DNA from: Chitinophagaceae bacterium
GTDB lineage: Bacteria > Bacteroidota > Bacteroidia > Chitinophagales > Chitinophagaceae
Length of the DNA: 5,901 nucleotides
Reading direction: 5' to 3'
Assembly: GCA_003135585.1 (NCBI GenBank)
Contig: PLCH01000528.1
Span: 1,537-7,437 of the forward strand
The notes beneath the pieces are model-generated. The model saw nothing but the letters and a program-made list of their open reading frames with translations, made no database searches and was not told the DNA's origin. The translations under genes and the position numbers were made by a program. Shown one piece after another: positions 1 to 5,901 of the stretch (the first letter of the stretch is position 1; every line of letters begins with the position of its first letter).

Positions 1-555
1 CACCATCAAGGGAGCCCCGCCCTCCTCTCCGGCCGGAAGACCTTCTTCAGCAGGCTGAAAGATAAATTTCACCGTTCCCCTCAGGTTATTTTTAAATTGC
101 GACAATACTTCTGCCACGCTCATCAATATGGCTACATAGGAATCATGACCGCAGGCATGCATGACGCCAACCTCTTCACCGTTAAAGGTTGCCTTTACTT
201 TTGATGCAAAAGGAACCTTCGTTCTTTCCACAAGAGGCAGAGCATCCATATCGGCCCGCAGACCTATCACGGGACCGGGTTTGGACCCGCGCAAAATTCC
301 CACCACGCCCGTTTTGGCAACCCCTTCTTTTACTTCCAGGCCCAGGGAACGCAAATGATCCGCAACGATTTTTGCGGTTCGGAATTCCCTGTTGCCCAGT
401 TCAGGGTGTTCGTGAAAATCTCTTCTCCAGGCTATGGTTTTCGATTCTATTTTATCGGCAGCCGCGTCAATTCTGGCGTATAGATCCCCGGTTTGGGTAA
501 AAGCGGAAGTCGAAATAAATATGAATATGACCAGTATATTAACCATTTTTCTCAT
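1..555 (-). CDS. M20D-family amidohydrolase, secreted (partial; C-terminal part beyond left edge)
   Basis: This is a zinc/metal-dependent amidohydrolase of peptidase family M20D, the group of hippurate hydrolases, N-acyl-amino-acid hydrolases and plant IAA-amino-acid hydrolases, which release an acyl group from an amino acid. 185 residues are visible and the frame runs off the window; the family is usually about 400-450 residues, so the lid/dimerisation domain and the later metal-binding His residues are missing. Residues 1-20 form a signal peptide (MRKMVNILVIFIFISTSAFT), so it probably acts in the periplasm. Motifs in order: WRRDFHEHPEL (43-53), LRADMDALP (99-107), HACGHD (133-138, with metal-ligand Cys135 and His137) and QPAEEG (167-172, with the catalytic and metal-binding glutamates). 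The ATG at 555 is preferred over the in-frame ATG at 546 because it supplies the basic N-terminus of the signal peptide. No clear ribosome binding site is seen. Tyr140 stands where the family usually has a second His. The family is certain; the substrate cannot be told. Confidence 0.94.
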   Translation of the reverse strand, partial: MRKMVNILVIFIFISTSAFTQTGDLYARIDAAADKIESKTIAWRRDFHEHPELGNREFRTAKIVADHLRSLGLEVKEGVAKTGVVGILRGSKPGPVIGLRADMDALPLVERTKVPFASKVKATFNGEEVGVMHACGHDSYVAILMSVAEVLSQFKNNLRGTVKFIFQPAEEGLPAGEEGGAPLMV

Positions 556-621
556 TTTATTAGCAGGTTTATGTCCAAATTACAAAAAACTACCGGGTAA
601 ATTTATAGGTTAATCGATTCG

Positions 622-655
622 TTGTTGATAATACTTTCAACAATTGATAAATTGT
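622..655. repeat. Two overlapping inverted repeats in the divergent amidohydrolase/chrA gap
   Basis: The AT-rich 120-bp gap between the divergent genes contains a perfect 7-bp inverted repeat, TTGTTGA (622-628) and TCAACAA (637-643), with an 8-base spacer. A second perfect 6-bp repeat, ACAATT (640-645) and AATTGT (650-655), has a 4-base loop. They share bases 640-643, so as RNA hairpins only one could form at a time. The hexamer ATTGTA also recurs at 651-656 and 661-666, exactly 10 bases apart. This lies 21-54 bases before the chrA start and would suit an operator or leader structure, but AT-rich DNA yields such repeats by chance. I could not place a convincing Bacteroidetes promoter (TTTG, then TAnnTTTG) in either direction. 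Confidence 0.35.
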
Positions 656-675
656 AGTTTATTGTAAAATATCCG

Positions 676-1932
676 ATGGTTTTAATTCGTCATCTCCGTT
701 TTCTCAGAGCCGTGTTCCTGCATAGCGTAACTGCATTTGGCGGACCGCAGGGGCATTTGGGAATGATGATGAAGACATTTGTTTACAGGCGAAAAGACGT
801 AACAAAGGAGGAGTTGATGGATTACAATGCCTTCTGCCAGTTACTGCCTGGAGCGTCTTCCACCCAAACCCTTACACTTATCGGATATAAAAGAGGGGGA
901 GTGCCACTAGCCGTCCTGACCCTTATCATCTGGATATTACCCGCCTGCATACTAATGGGTGCTTTCTCCTTTTTCCTGGAATATATTGATCAGAAAACGC
1001 TTAAAACCGATGTTTTCAAATTCGTTCAGCCGATGACGGTAGGTTTTCTTGCATTCGCCGCTATTCAAACATTTAATATATCGGTACAAAATACCATTAC
1101 CCGGGTAATTATGGTGGTCAGTGCGCTGGCAACTTATTTATTATTCAAATCACCTTGGATTTTCCCCATTCTGATTGTACTTGGCGGCTTTGTTACCAAT
1201 CTAAGCAGCAAACGTATCCCGCAGAAAGAGCAACCTTACAAAAAAATAAAATGGGGAAATATATGGCTGTTTGCCATCATCTTTTTGCTGGCGGGTGCAA
1301 TGAGCGAATTGGCAAGGAAAAATGACTGGCCCAACAGGAGGCCGCTCAATTTATTTGAAAACAACTACCGGCTGGGAAGTCTGGTTTTTGGAGGCGGCCA
1401 GGTCCTGATACCCATGATGTATGAACAATTTGTCGCAAGACCGCAATCGGAGGTGGTCATTAAAAAAAACCAGGCGAAAAGAAGGGGTGTAATCAGTATA
1501 GACCGGAACGATTTTTATACAGGAGCCGCCATGTCCAGAGCGATACCCGGACCCGTTTTTTCAATTTCTTCCTTTATGGGCGGCATTTCAATGAAAGATA
1601 AAGGAATTGCATTCCAGGTGCTTGGCTGCATCATCGGTGCAGTAGCCATTTTTTTACCGAGTGCCCTTCTGGTGCTTTTCTTTTACCCAATCTGGCATAA
1701 CCTCAAAAAATATGCGGCGGTTTACAGGGCCCTCGAAGGAATTAACGCAGCGGTGGTGGGGATTATGATCGCCGCCACTTTTTATATGATGAAAGATATT
1801 TCCCTCACAGACTGGAAATACATCCTGCTCAATTTAATAGTGATTGTAGGAACCTGGCTACTTTTAACCTACAGCAGGCTTCCCTCGCCGATCATTGTGC
1901 TTTTTTGTCTGATCCTGGGATGGATTTTTTAA
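676..1932 (+). CDS. chrA: Chromate transporter family protein, two-domain (ChrA-like)
   Basis: This is a polytopic inner-membrane protein of the CHR (chromate ion transporter) family. Characterised members export chromate and give chromate resistance, but many homologues have untested substrates. At 418 residues it is a long-chain member with both CHR domains. The N-terminal domain carries [11 protein letters not shown] (21-31) and [12 protein letters not shown] (54-65). The C-terminal domain carries the cognate [11 protein letters not shown] (238-248) and [17 protein letters not shown] (287-303). Hydrophobic segments lie at roughly 76-100, 115-133, 142-176, 194-209, 312-338, 352-372 and 382-418. 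A charged, basic linker at 177-192 joins the halves, and a second basic loop lies at 254-275. The ATG at 676 is the first possible start after an in-frame TAG at 655-657; no Shine-Dalgarno sequence precedes it. It is transcribed away from the amidohydrolase and converges with the ABC ATPase. No chrB-type regulator or other metal-resistance gene is in the window. The family call is firm, chromate as substrate is inference. Confidence 0.93.
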   Translation: MVLIRHLRFLRAVFLHSVTAFGGPQGHLGMMMKTFVYRRKDVTKEELMDYNAFCQLLPGASSTQTLTLIGYKRGGVPLAVLTLIIWILPACILMGAFSFFLEYIDQKTLKTDVFKFVQPMTVGFLAFAAIQTFNISVQNTITRVIMVVSALATYLLFKSPWIFPILIVLGGFVTNLSSKRIPQKEQPYKKIKWGNIWLFAIIFLLAGAMSELARKNDWPNRRPLNLFENNYRLGSLVFGGGQVLIPMMYEQFVARPQSEVVIKKNQAKRRGVISIDRNDFYTGAAMSRAIPGPVFSISSFMGGISMKDKGIAFQVLGCIIGAVAIFLPSALLVLFFYPIWHNLKKYAAVYRALEGINAAVVGIMIAATFYMMKDISLTDWKYILLNLIVIVGTWLLLTYSRLPSPIIVLFCLILGWIF

Positions 1933-1944
1933 TAGGTCGTTTTG

Positions 1945-2622
1945 CTAGACCAGGATATTCTCCGTTACAGTCTGCCCGTCCAGCATTCTGATGATCCGGT
2001 GACTGTACCGCGCATCGTGTTCACTATGGGTAACCATAACGATCGTGGTCCCCTGTTCATTGAGATCGGCCAGCAACTGCATCACTTCATTTCCGTTGGT
2101 TGAATCCAGGTTACCCGTGGGTTCATCTGCCAATATCAGTTTGGGGTTATTCATGACGGCCCTTGCCACTGCCACCCTTTGCTGCTGGCCGCCTGAGAGT
2201 TGCTGGGGAAAATGATTGCGGCGATGCATGATCTGCATTTTATCCAATATTTCTTCCACCCTTTTTTTTCTTGCCGATGCTTTCACATCCAGGTAGATCA
2301 GAGGCAGTTCAACATTTTCAAAAACATTCAGCTCATCAATAAGATTGAAACTCTGGAATACAAAGCCAATATTTCGTTTGCGGAGTTCTGCGCGTTTTCG
2401 CTCGTTAAAGTGAGCCACTTCCATCCCATTGAACAGAAAACTGCCGCCATCCGGATCATCCAGCAGACCGGCAATATTGAGAAGGGTGGATTTGCCGCAG
2501 CCAGAGGGTCCCATGACCGCCACAAATTCTCCGTCCTTCACACTGAAGGAAAGTTTATTCAGGGCCATAGTTTCGACTTCATCGGTCCTATAAATTTTTT
2601 CGAGGTTGGTGAACCTGATCAT
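1945..2622 (-). CDS. ABC transporter ATP-binding protein, MacB/LolD type
   Basis: This is a complete 225-residue ABC ATPase, the usual size for the MacB/LolD/FtsE-like subfamily. These cytoplasmic subunits hydrolyse ATP to drive an FtsX/MacB-type permease in lipoprotein release, peptide or drug efflux, or other mechanotransmission. All nucleotide-binding motifs are intact: Walker A GPSGCGKST (38-46), Q-loop Gln90 in FVFQSFNL, signature LSGGQQQR (142-149), Walker B LILADE (162-167, with catalytic Glu167), the D-loop in GNLD (170-173) and H-loop His199 in VTHS. The sequence after Walker B (PTGNLDS) is typical of this subfamily. Its stop codon is 12 bp from the convergent chrA stop, with no intrinsic terminator between them. 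No permease or membrane-fusion gene is adjacent: downstream lies chrA on the other strand, and upstream a small secreted protein. The partner must therefore be encoded elsewhere, and the transported substrate cannot be inferred. A perfect dyad lies 45-59 bases before the start. Confidence 0.95.
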   Translation of the reverse strand: MIRFTNLEKIYRTDEVETMALNKLSFSVKDGEFVAVMGPSGCGKSTLLNIAGLLDDPDGGSFLFNGMEVAHFNERKRAELRKRNIGFVFQSFNLIDELNVFENVELPLIYLDVKASARKKRVEEILDKMQIMHRRNHFPQQLSGGQQQRVAVARAVMNNPKLILADEPTGNLDSTNGNEVMQLLADLNEQGTTIVMVTHSEHDARYSHRIIRMLDGQTVTENILV

Positions 2623-2666
2623 GCTGGTATTTTTTGTGAGTAGATGATACTATGACGTTCTGCTAC

Positions 2667-2681
2667 CTGTTAAAGTAACAG
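2667..2681. repeat. Perfect 15-bp inverted repeat upstream of the ABC ATPase gene
   Basis: The sequence CTGTTA-aag-TAACAG is a perfect 6-bp dyad with a 3-base centre, lying 45-59 bases upstream of the ATPase start on the minus strand. The position suits a repressor operator or a 5'-leader hairpin. It is not followed by a T-run on either strand, so it is not an intrinsic terminator. Of the rest of the 237-bp gap 2623-2859, nothing else can be supported: no gene, no clear promoter and no convincing terminator for the small gene upstream. Confidence 0.35.
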
Positions 2682-2859
2682 CCGGCTCGATTTTGTTGCA
2701 TTATTAGGGGATTTTTTTTGGATTCAACAGGCGAAAAGGGATTAAACCCGAAGAATATCTGGCCGAATCCTGGTTAATATTGCCTTAATTGACCGGATCT
2801 TGCGCTTTATGGCCGCAATAAGTAAGAAAAAAGAGGATCGGGATCAGCTGTTGAAGAAT

Positions 2860-3117
2860 TTAAGGAAACACTTTGTCTGCTTTTATAATGCTGTCGCAGA
2901 TTTTATCTATCGCTTGGGTATCTACCCAATGTCCCGTCTTGGAAGCCCATAAAAGCATAGCAATCGTGTGCGTTTTCCTGCTGTTGAGTGCGGCTATTTT
3001 TGACATCCTCATACATTCATACCGCAGGGCTTTAAGCGTCTTTAAAGAGTCCTTTTTTGACTGGGAAAATCCTGTTATTGAAATGAATACCAGAAAAGAA
3101 AAGAATACTTTTTTCAT
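2860..3117 (-). CDS. Small secreted protein of unknown function
   Basis: An 85-residue protein that I do not recognise. The N-terminus is a textbook Sec signal peptide: MKK, then a hydrophobic core VFFSFLVFISITGF, then SQS, with likely cleavage near residue 18-20, leaving a mature chain of about 65 residues. That chain is basic and probably mostly helical, with charged stretches at 21-33 and 69-83. It has two cysteines (Cys35, Cys74) that could form a disulphide in the periplasm, and a central WASKTGHW segment (57-64). There is no lipobox cysteine, so it is not a lipoprotein. The signal peptide is the main argument that this frame is real; the plus-strand frame over the same bases (2873-3172) lacks any such feature. 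It lies upstream of the ABC ATPase on the same strand, but the 237-bp gap makes co-transcription doubtful. An AT-rich palindrome lies 40-54 bases before its ATG. It could be a lineage-specific protein or the remnant of a longer one. Confidence 0.68.
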   Translation of the reverse strand: MKKVFFSFLVFISITGFSQSKKDSLKTLKALRYECMRMSKIAALNSRKTHTIAMLLWASKTGHWVDTQAIDKICDSIIKADKVFP

Positions 3118-3156
3118 AGATTTTGTTTGTTATTTTTTTAAATGCGCATCAATTTA

Positions 3157-3171
3157 TAATAATGATTATTA
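3157..3171. repeat. Perfect 15-bp AT-rich palindrome upstream of the small secreted protein gene
   Basis: TAATAAT-g-ATTATTA is a perfect 7-bp dyad around a single central base, 40-54 bases before the start of the minus-strand small secreted protein gene. The location fits a promoter-proximal operator. The sequence is of low complexity, in AT-rich DNA, so chance is a serious alternative. A minus-strand TATAAATTG nearby only loosely resembles a Bacteroidetes -7 element, and no -33 element could be paired with it. Confidence 0.28.
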
Positions 3172-3371
3172 AACCCTATATATTGTTATTTGAGCTCTCT
3201 AAATCATTGCCTTCATTTTTTACTGCTGAATCCCTGCTTCCCCTATCAAATTTTCACTTTAGTTTTCCCCCGGGACCCGCAACACTGCAAATATCAAAGA
3301 AGATACAGACATGGTAAAAATTATCCTTTCAGGCCCTTTTGAAATGCAGAAAATAAACCCGCGAAAAATAG

Positions 3372-3392
3372 CTGCCAAAAGCTAAATGGCAG
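3372..3392. repeat. Inverted repeat / possible hairpin in the long intergenic region
   Basis: CTGCCA (3372-3377) and TGGCAG (3387-3392) form a perfect, GC-containing 6-bp stem around a 9-base AT-rich loop. It lies about 180 bases before the DUF1624 start. No T-run follows on the plus strand; on the minus strand TATTTTTCGC follows after a short gap, a weak terminator-like tail. It could be a leader element, a weak terminator of an unseen minus-strand transcript, or chance. Confidence 0.3.
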
Positions 3393-3571
3393 GGTCCCCC
3401 GTCAACACAATGTTTTGCAATTTCTATTCTCAGCTCCCGCAGACTTTTAGAAGCTGTCCCCATGCATTTGCTTAGGGTCTGAATCTATTTAAAAATGATT
3501 TCCCCCATGACGAAATTTTAGACTTCCTTCAGTAACTTTCAGAAATTTTTGCCAAAATAAACCCTGCTGAC

Positions 3572-4771
3572 ATGAATACCATCACCTCCGCCCCCCTTGC
3601 GCGTTCACCGCGCCTTCTATCGATTGATTTTTTGAGAGGTCTGGTAATGTTTATCATGGCCCTGGACCATGTCAGGGATTTTATTCACAGGGATGCTTTT
3701 TTATACGATCCGCTTGACCCTGCCAAAACCTCCGTCGTTTTGTATATCACAAGATGGATTACTCATTTTTGTGCACCCACCTTCGTATTGCTTTCAGGCG
3801 TGTCGGCCTATCTGTACGGAAGGAAAAGACCAAAAAAGCAACTCTCGCTTTTTCTAATTACCCGCGGCCTCTGGCTCATGTTTGTGGACCTTGTAATTGT
3901 AAGTTTTTCATGGGGCTTCAATCCCCCGCCCCATTATATACTTTTTGCTGTGGTAGCCGTTATCGGAGCCGGCATGCTGGTCCTTGCCCTTTTGATCCAT
4001 CTTCCGAAAACGGTGATCCTTTTGTTTGGATTGATCCTTATTTTTTTTCATAACGGCCTCGATCCGCTCCAAAAAACCGGGTTCACCTCTTTTGGATGGG
4101 CTCTCCTGCATGAGCGTGCCTCTTTTCTTTGGGGTAATCATTTTACGATCGAGGTTGGGTATCCCCTTATACCTTGGGTGGGTGTTTTAGCCCTTGGTTA
4201 TTATATGGGCACTTTATTTGAACCAGGCTATGATCCCTGGAAACGCAAAAAGATCCTCGGCCTCGCCGGTAAGTTTGCCATACTACTATTTATTTTCTTC
4301 AGGTTCTTTAATATTTATGGCGAACCTTCGGTTTATAAACCAGGTGAGACCGTCATTCAATCCGTGATGATCTTTTTCCAGGTGCTGAAATATCCGCCCT
4401 CCCTTTTATATCTTCTGATTACGCTGGGGCCGGTATTGTTATTACTATCGCGTCTGAAAGATGATGGTATTTCCGCTTCTAATCCGCTGGTTATTTTCGG
4501 AAGAGTACCGCTTTTTTATTACGTAATTCATCTCTACCTCATCCATTTAATCGGAGTCGTGGTGGCTTTATCATCGGGACATCCTTTCTCCGACATGGTT
4601 GCCGATACCTTTATCGGCAATAATAAGAAATTGGCAGGTACTTACGGGCTCTCTTTATTTTGGGTCTATGTGATATGGATCATGCTGGTGATTGCCCTTT
4701 ATCCCCTTTGCAGGTGGTATGCAGACTTTAAGAGCCGCCACAGGAATTGGCCGTGGCTGAGTTATTTCTAA
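3572..4771 (+). CDS. DUF1624 / heparan-alpha-glucosaminide N-acetyltransferase-like membrane protein
   Basis: A complete 399-residue multi-spanning inner-membrane protein with the DUF1624 (HGSNAT-catalytic-like) fold. The human relative HGSNAT transfers acetyl groups across the lysosomal membrane to heparan glucosamine. The bacterial members are largely uncharacterised and may acylate cell-envelope sugars. The N-terminal signature is clear: LSIDFLRGLVMFIMALDHVRDF (16-37), containing the R-G and D-H pairs typical of the family, with His33 the candidate acetyl-relay residue by analogy. Further family-like blocks are HFCAPTFVLLSGVSAYL (65-81), YPLIPWVGVLALGYYMG (197-213), PPSLLYLLITLGP (275-287) and GRVPLFYYVIHLYLIH (310-325). 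About ten hydrophobic spans are visible, ending with a basic cytoplasmic-type tail (381-391). The ATG at 3572 is the first start after an in-frame TAA at 3533-3535; no strong Shine-Dalgarno sequence is seen. The DUF3857 gene follows 67 bp later on the same strand, so the two may be co-transcribed. Family membership is firm; acetyltransferase activity is inference. Confidence 0.9.
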   Translation: MNTITSAPLARSPRLLSIDFLRGLVMFIMALDHVRDFIHRDAFLYDPLDPAKTSVVLYITRWITHFCAPTFVLLSGVSAYLYGRKRPKKQLSLFLITRGLWLMFVDLVIVSFSWGFNPPPHYILFAVVAVIGAGMLVLALLIHLPKTVILLFGLILIFFHNGLDPLQKTGFTSFGWALLHERASFLWGNHFTIEVGYPLIPWVGVLALGYYMGTLFEPGYDPWKRKKILGLAGKFAILLFIFFRFFNIYGEPSVYKPGETVIQSVMIFFQVLKYPPSLLYLLITLGPVLLLLSRLKDDGISASNPLVIFGRVPLFYYVIHLYLIHLIGVVVALSSGHPFSDMVADTFIGNNKKLAGTYGLSLFWVYVIWIMLVIALYPLCRWYADFKSRHRNWPWLSYF

Positions 4772-4838
4772 GTATCTCCCCACACTATTTCTTTTATCTG
4801 GTTATTTATATATTTTGTGTTCTTATACCCCCGCTATC

Positions 4839-5901
4839 ATGAAAATAGGTATACTCTGGCTTTTTATAGGCCTTCAAGGTCTATTTGCAACTGTATCGCT
4901 GGCCCAGAAGCCGAAAATTGGAAAAGAGCCGTCGTGGATTAAAAAAAACCTGGTGGATTATAATCATCCAGCATCCTTGAATGAAATTGAAGATGGCTAC
5001 CTTTTTGTCTCCCTGGAAAAACAGATCAACCTTTCGACCCAGGCAGTTTATAATAAAAAAGTAACCAAGATCATTACGGAAACCGGCATCCAGAATGGTT
5101 CGGAAGTTTCTGTAAGCTATGACCCTTCCTACCAACACGTAATTTTTCACAGCATTCACATTATTCGCGGTAAGGAAGTGATAAACAAACTCGATATTTC
5201 TAAAATGAAAATTGTCCAGCAGGAGACAGAACTAAGCCGAAGCATTTATAATGGAAATCTGACCTCCTTGTTTTTTCTGGAAGACGTCCGCAAATCAGAT
5301 GTGATCGAATATGACTATACCATCTATGGCTTCAACCCCGTATTTAATGGGAAATATTTTCAATCATTTCTGACACAGTTTGGGGTTCCTGTCAATAATT
5401 TATATTATTCAATCCTTTGCCCGGCAGCAAGGAAACTCTCCATTAAAAATAGCTTTACAGAAATACAACCTGTCATTACACCCGATGCAACAGGAAGACT
5501 GTATGAATGGAGATTAAATAATGTATCAGCGCTGAAATTGCAGGATGATGTCCCGGAATGGTATGACCCCTACCCGGTGGTGATGATCAGTGAATTTGAG
5601 ACCTGGAAAGAAGTAAGCGATTGGGCCCTTCCTTTGTTTCAGACAGGGAAGCCCAAATCAAAGGGGCTCGCAAATAAAATTGAGGAGATCAGGGCACTAT
5701 CAAAAAGTCCGGAAGGAAGAACCCTCCTTTCCCTTCGCTTTGTGCAGGATGAAGTTCGCTACCTGGGTATTGAGATGGGTATCAACACCCATAAACCCAA
5801 TATACCTGACAAAATCTTTGACCAGCGTTACGGAGATTGCAAGGATAAGACCTTTCTTTTGTGCTATATGTTGCAGGCATTGGGGATTGAAGCCTCTCCC
5901 G
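4839..5901 (+). CDS. DUF3857 and transglutaminase-like domain protein, exported (partial; runs off right edge)
   Basis: An open frame from the ATG at 4839 to the window end, 354 residues visible and no stop. Residues 1-22 are a signal peptide (MKIGILWLFIGLQGL, then a small-residue region ending SLA before QK), so the protein is exported. A DUF3857 domain follows (about 60-225), including VSYDPSYQHVIFHSIHIIRG (92-111) and the block around SDVIEYDYTI (153-162). A transglutaminase-like/papain-fold domain begins near 285: FVQDEVRYLGIEMGI (301-315), then the active-site block QRYGDCKDKTFLL (329-341), where Cys334 is the catalytic nucleophile. The catalytic His and Asp expected downstream lie beyond the edge. 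Such proteins are common in Bacteroidetes, usually about 600-700 residues, and their substrates are mostly unknown; protein cross-linking, amidase or protease activity are all possible. It lies 67 bp after the DUF1624 gene on the same strand. A minus-strand frame at 4881-5159 is its shadow. Confidence 0.92.
   Translation, partial: MKIGILWLFIGLQGLFATVSLAQKPKIGKEPSWIKKNLVDYNHPASLNEIEDGYLFVSLEKQINLSTQAVYNKKVTKIITETGIQNGSEVSVSYDPSYQHVIFHSIHIIRGKEVINKLDISKMKIVQQETELSRSIYNGNLTSLFFLEDVRKSDVIEYDYTIYGFNPVFNGKYFQSFLTQFGVPVNNLYYSILCPAARKLSIKNSFTEIQPVITPDATGRLYEWRLNNVSALKLQDDVPEWYDPYPVVMISEFETWKEVSDWALPLFQTGKPKSKGLANKIEEIRALSKSPEGRTLLSLRFVQDEVRYLGIEMGINTHKPNIPDKIFDQRYGDCKDKTFLLCYMLQALGIEASP

Larger units (their letters stand above)
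3118..3571. other. 454-bp intergenic region with no recognisable gene
   Basis: This is the gap between the divergent small secreted protein gene (minus) and the DUF1624 gene (plus), so promoters for both should lie here. The left third is very AT-rich and the right part more mixed. Open frames exist (plus 3123-3317, 64 residues; minus 3329-3463, 44 residues), but neither has a signal peptide, recognisable motif, ribosome binding site or coding-like composition, and I do not call them. Apart from the palindrome at 3157-3171 and the hairpin at 3372-3392 I see no RNA gene, mobile-element end or clear promoter. Confidence 0.6.

Noticed and set aside
189..500. Plus-strand frames of 65 and 103 codons at the left end.
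   Set aside because: They lie wholly antisense to the M20D amidohydrolase, whose motifs are unmistakable in the minus-strand frame.
1935..1951. GGTC...GACC stem between chrA and the ABC ATPase as a bidirectional terminator.
   Set aside because: Only a 4-bp stem with a 9-base loop and no adjoining T-run; too weak for an intrinsic terminator.
2200..2643. Plus-strand 147-codon frame over the ABC ATPase.
   Set aside because: It is the antisense shadow of a gene in which all ABC motifs are intact.
2690..2735. Possible minus-strand promoter for the ABC ATPase: TTG, 18 bases, then TAATAATG.
   Set aside because: The -7 part matches TAnnTTTG poorly (two mismatches at fixed positions), so it cannot be told from background in AT-rich DNA.
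2809..2952. Plus-strand 47-codon frame from an ATG at 2809, beginning with a charged MAAISKKKEDRD stretch.
   Set aside because: About two thirds of it is antisense to the 3' part of the small secreted protein gene, it has no ribosome binding site or recognisable motif, and its length is within chance expectation.
3123..3317. Plus-strand 64-codon frame in the long intergenic region.
   Set aside because: It is an AT-driven frame rich in Phe, Ile and Leu with no proper signal-peptide layout and no family resemblance.
3329..3463. Minus-strand 44-codon frame starting MGTASKSLREL.
   Set aside because: Short, no motif, no ribosome binding site, and it spans the 3372-3392 hairpin; not enough to call a gene.
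4801..4838. Promoter-like TATATATTTTG before the DUF3857 gene.
   Set aside because: The spacing inside the putative -7 element is off by one from TAnnTTTG and there is no TTG element about 19-20 bases upstream.

Overview
The window looks like chromosomal DNA from a member of the Bacteroidetes (Bacteroidota), probably a Chitinophagaceae/Sphingobacteriia-type environmental bacterium. This is inferred from protein style: Lys-rich, Phe/Ile-rich signal peptides ending in 'FSQS' or 'SLAQK', a DUF3857/transglutaminase-like protein, a DUF1624-type membrane protein, a ChrA form of the '[11 protein letters not shown]' type, and the near absence of Shine-Dalgarno sequences before the start codons. No 16S or other marker gene is present, so the assignment is provisional.

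Layout. Positions 1-555 (minus) hold the N-terminal part of a secreted M20D amidohydrolase that runs off the left edge. A 120-bp divergent gap (556-675) with two overlapping inverted repeats separates it from a two-domain chromate-transporter-family protein (676-1932, plus). That gene converges, with a 12-bp gap, on a MacB/LolD-type ABC transporter ATPase (1945-2622, minus) whose permease is not in the window. A small secreted protein of unknown function lies upstream of it on the same strand (2860-3117, minus). Next comes a 454-bp stretch without a recognisable gene (3118-3571), holding two short inverted repeats. The right part is a plus-strand pair: a DUF1624/HGSNAT-like multi-spanning membrane protein (3572-4771) and, 67 bp later, a DUF3857 plus transglutaminase-like exported protein (4839 to the right edge, 354 residues visible and no stop).

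How the genes fit together. All the products are either exported or work at the membrane, but they belong to unrelated families with wide gaps and changing strands, so they do not form one recognisable pathway. The only pair with operon-like spacing is DUF1624 followed by DUF3857. I find no mobile element, CRISPR array, tRNA, rRNA or convincing intrinsic terminator. I see no strong case for a new biological system here. The points most worth a second look are the small secreted protein with its upstream palindrome, the overlapping alternative hairpins before the ChrA gene, and the orphan ABC ATPase with a perfect dyad before its start.
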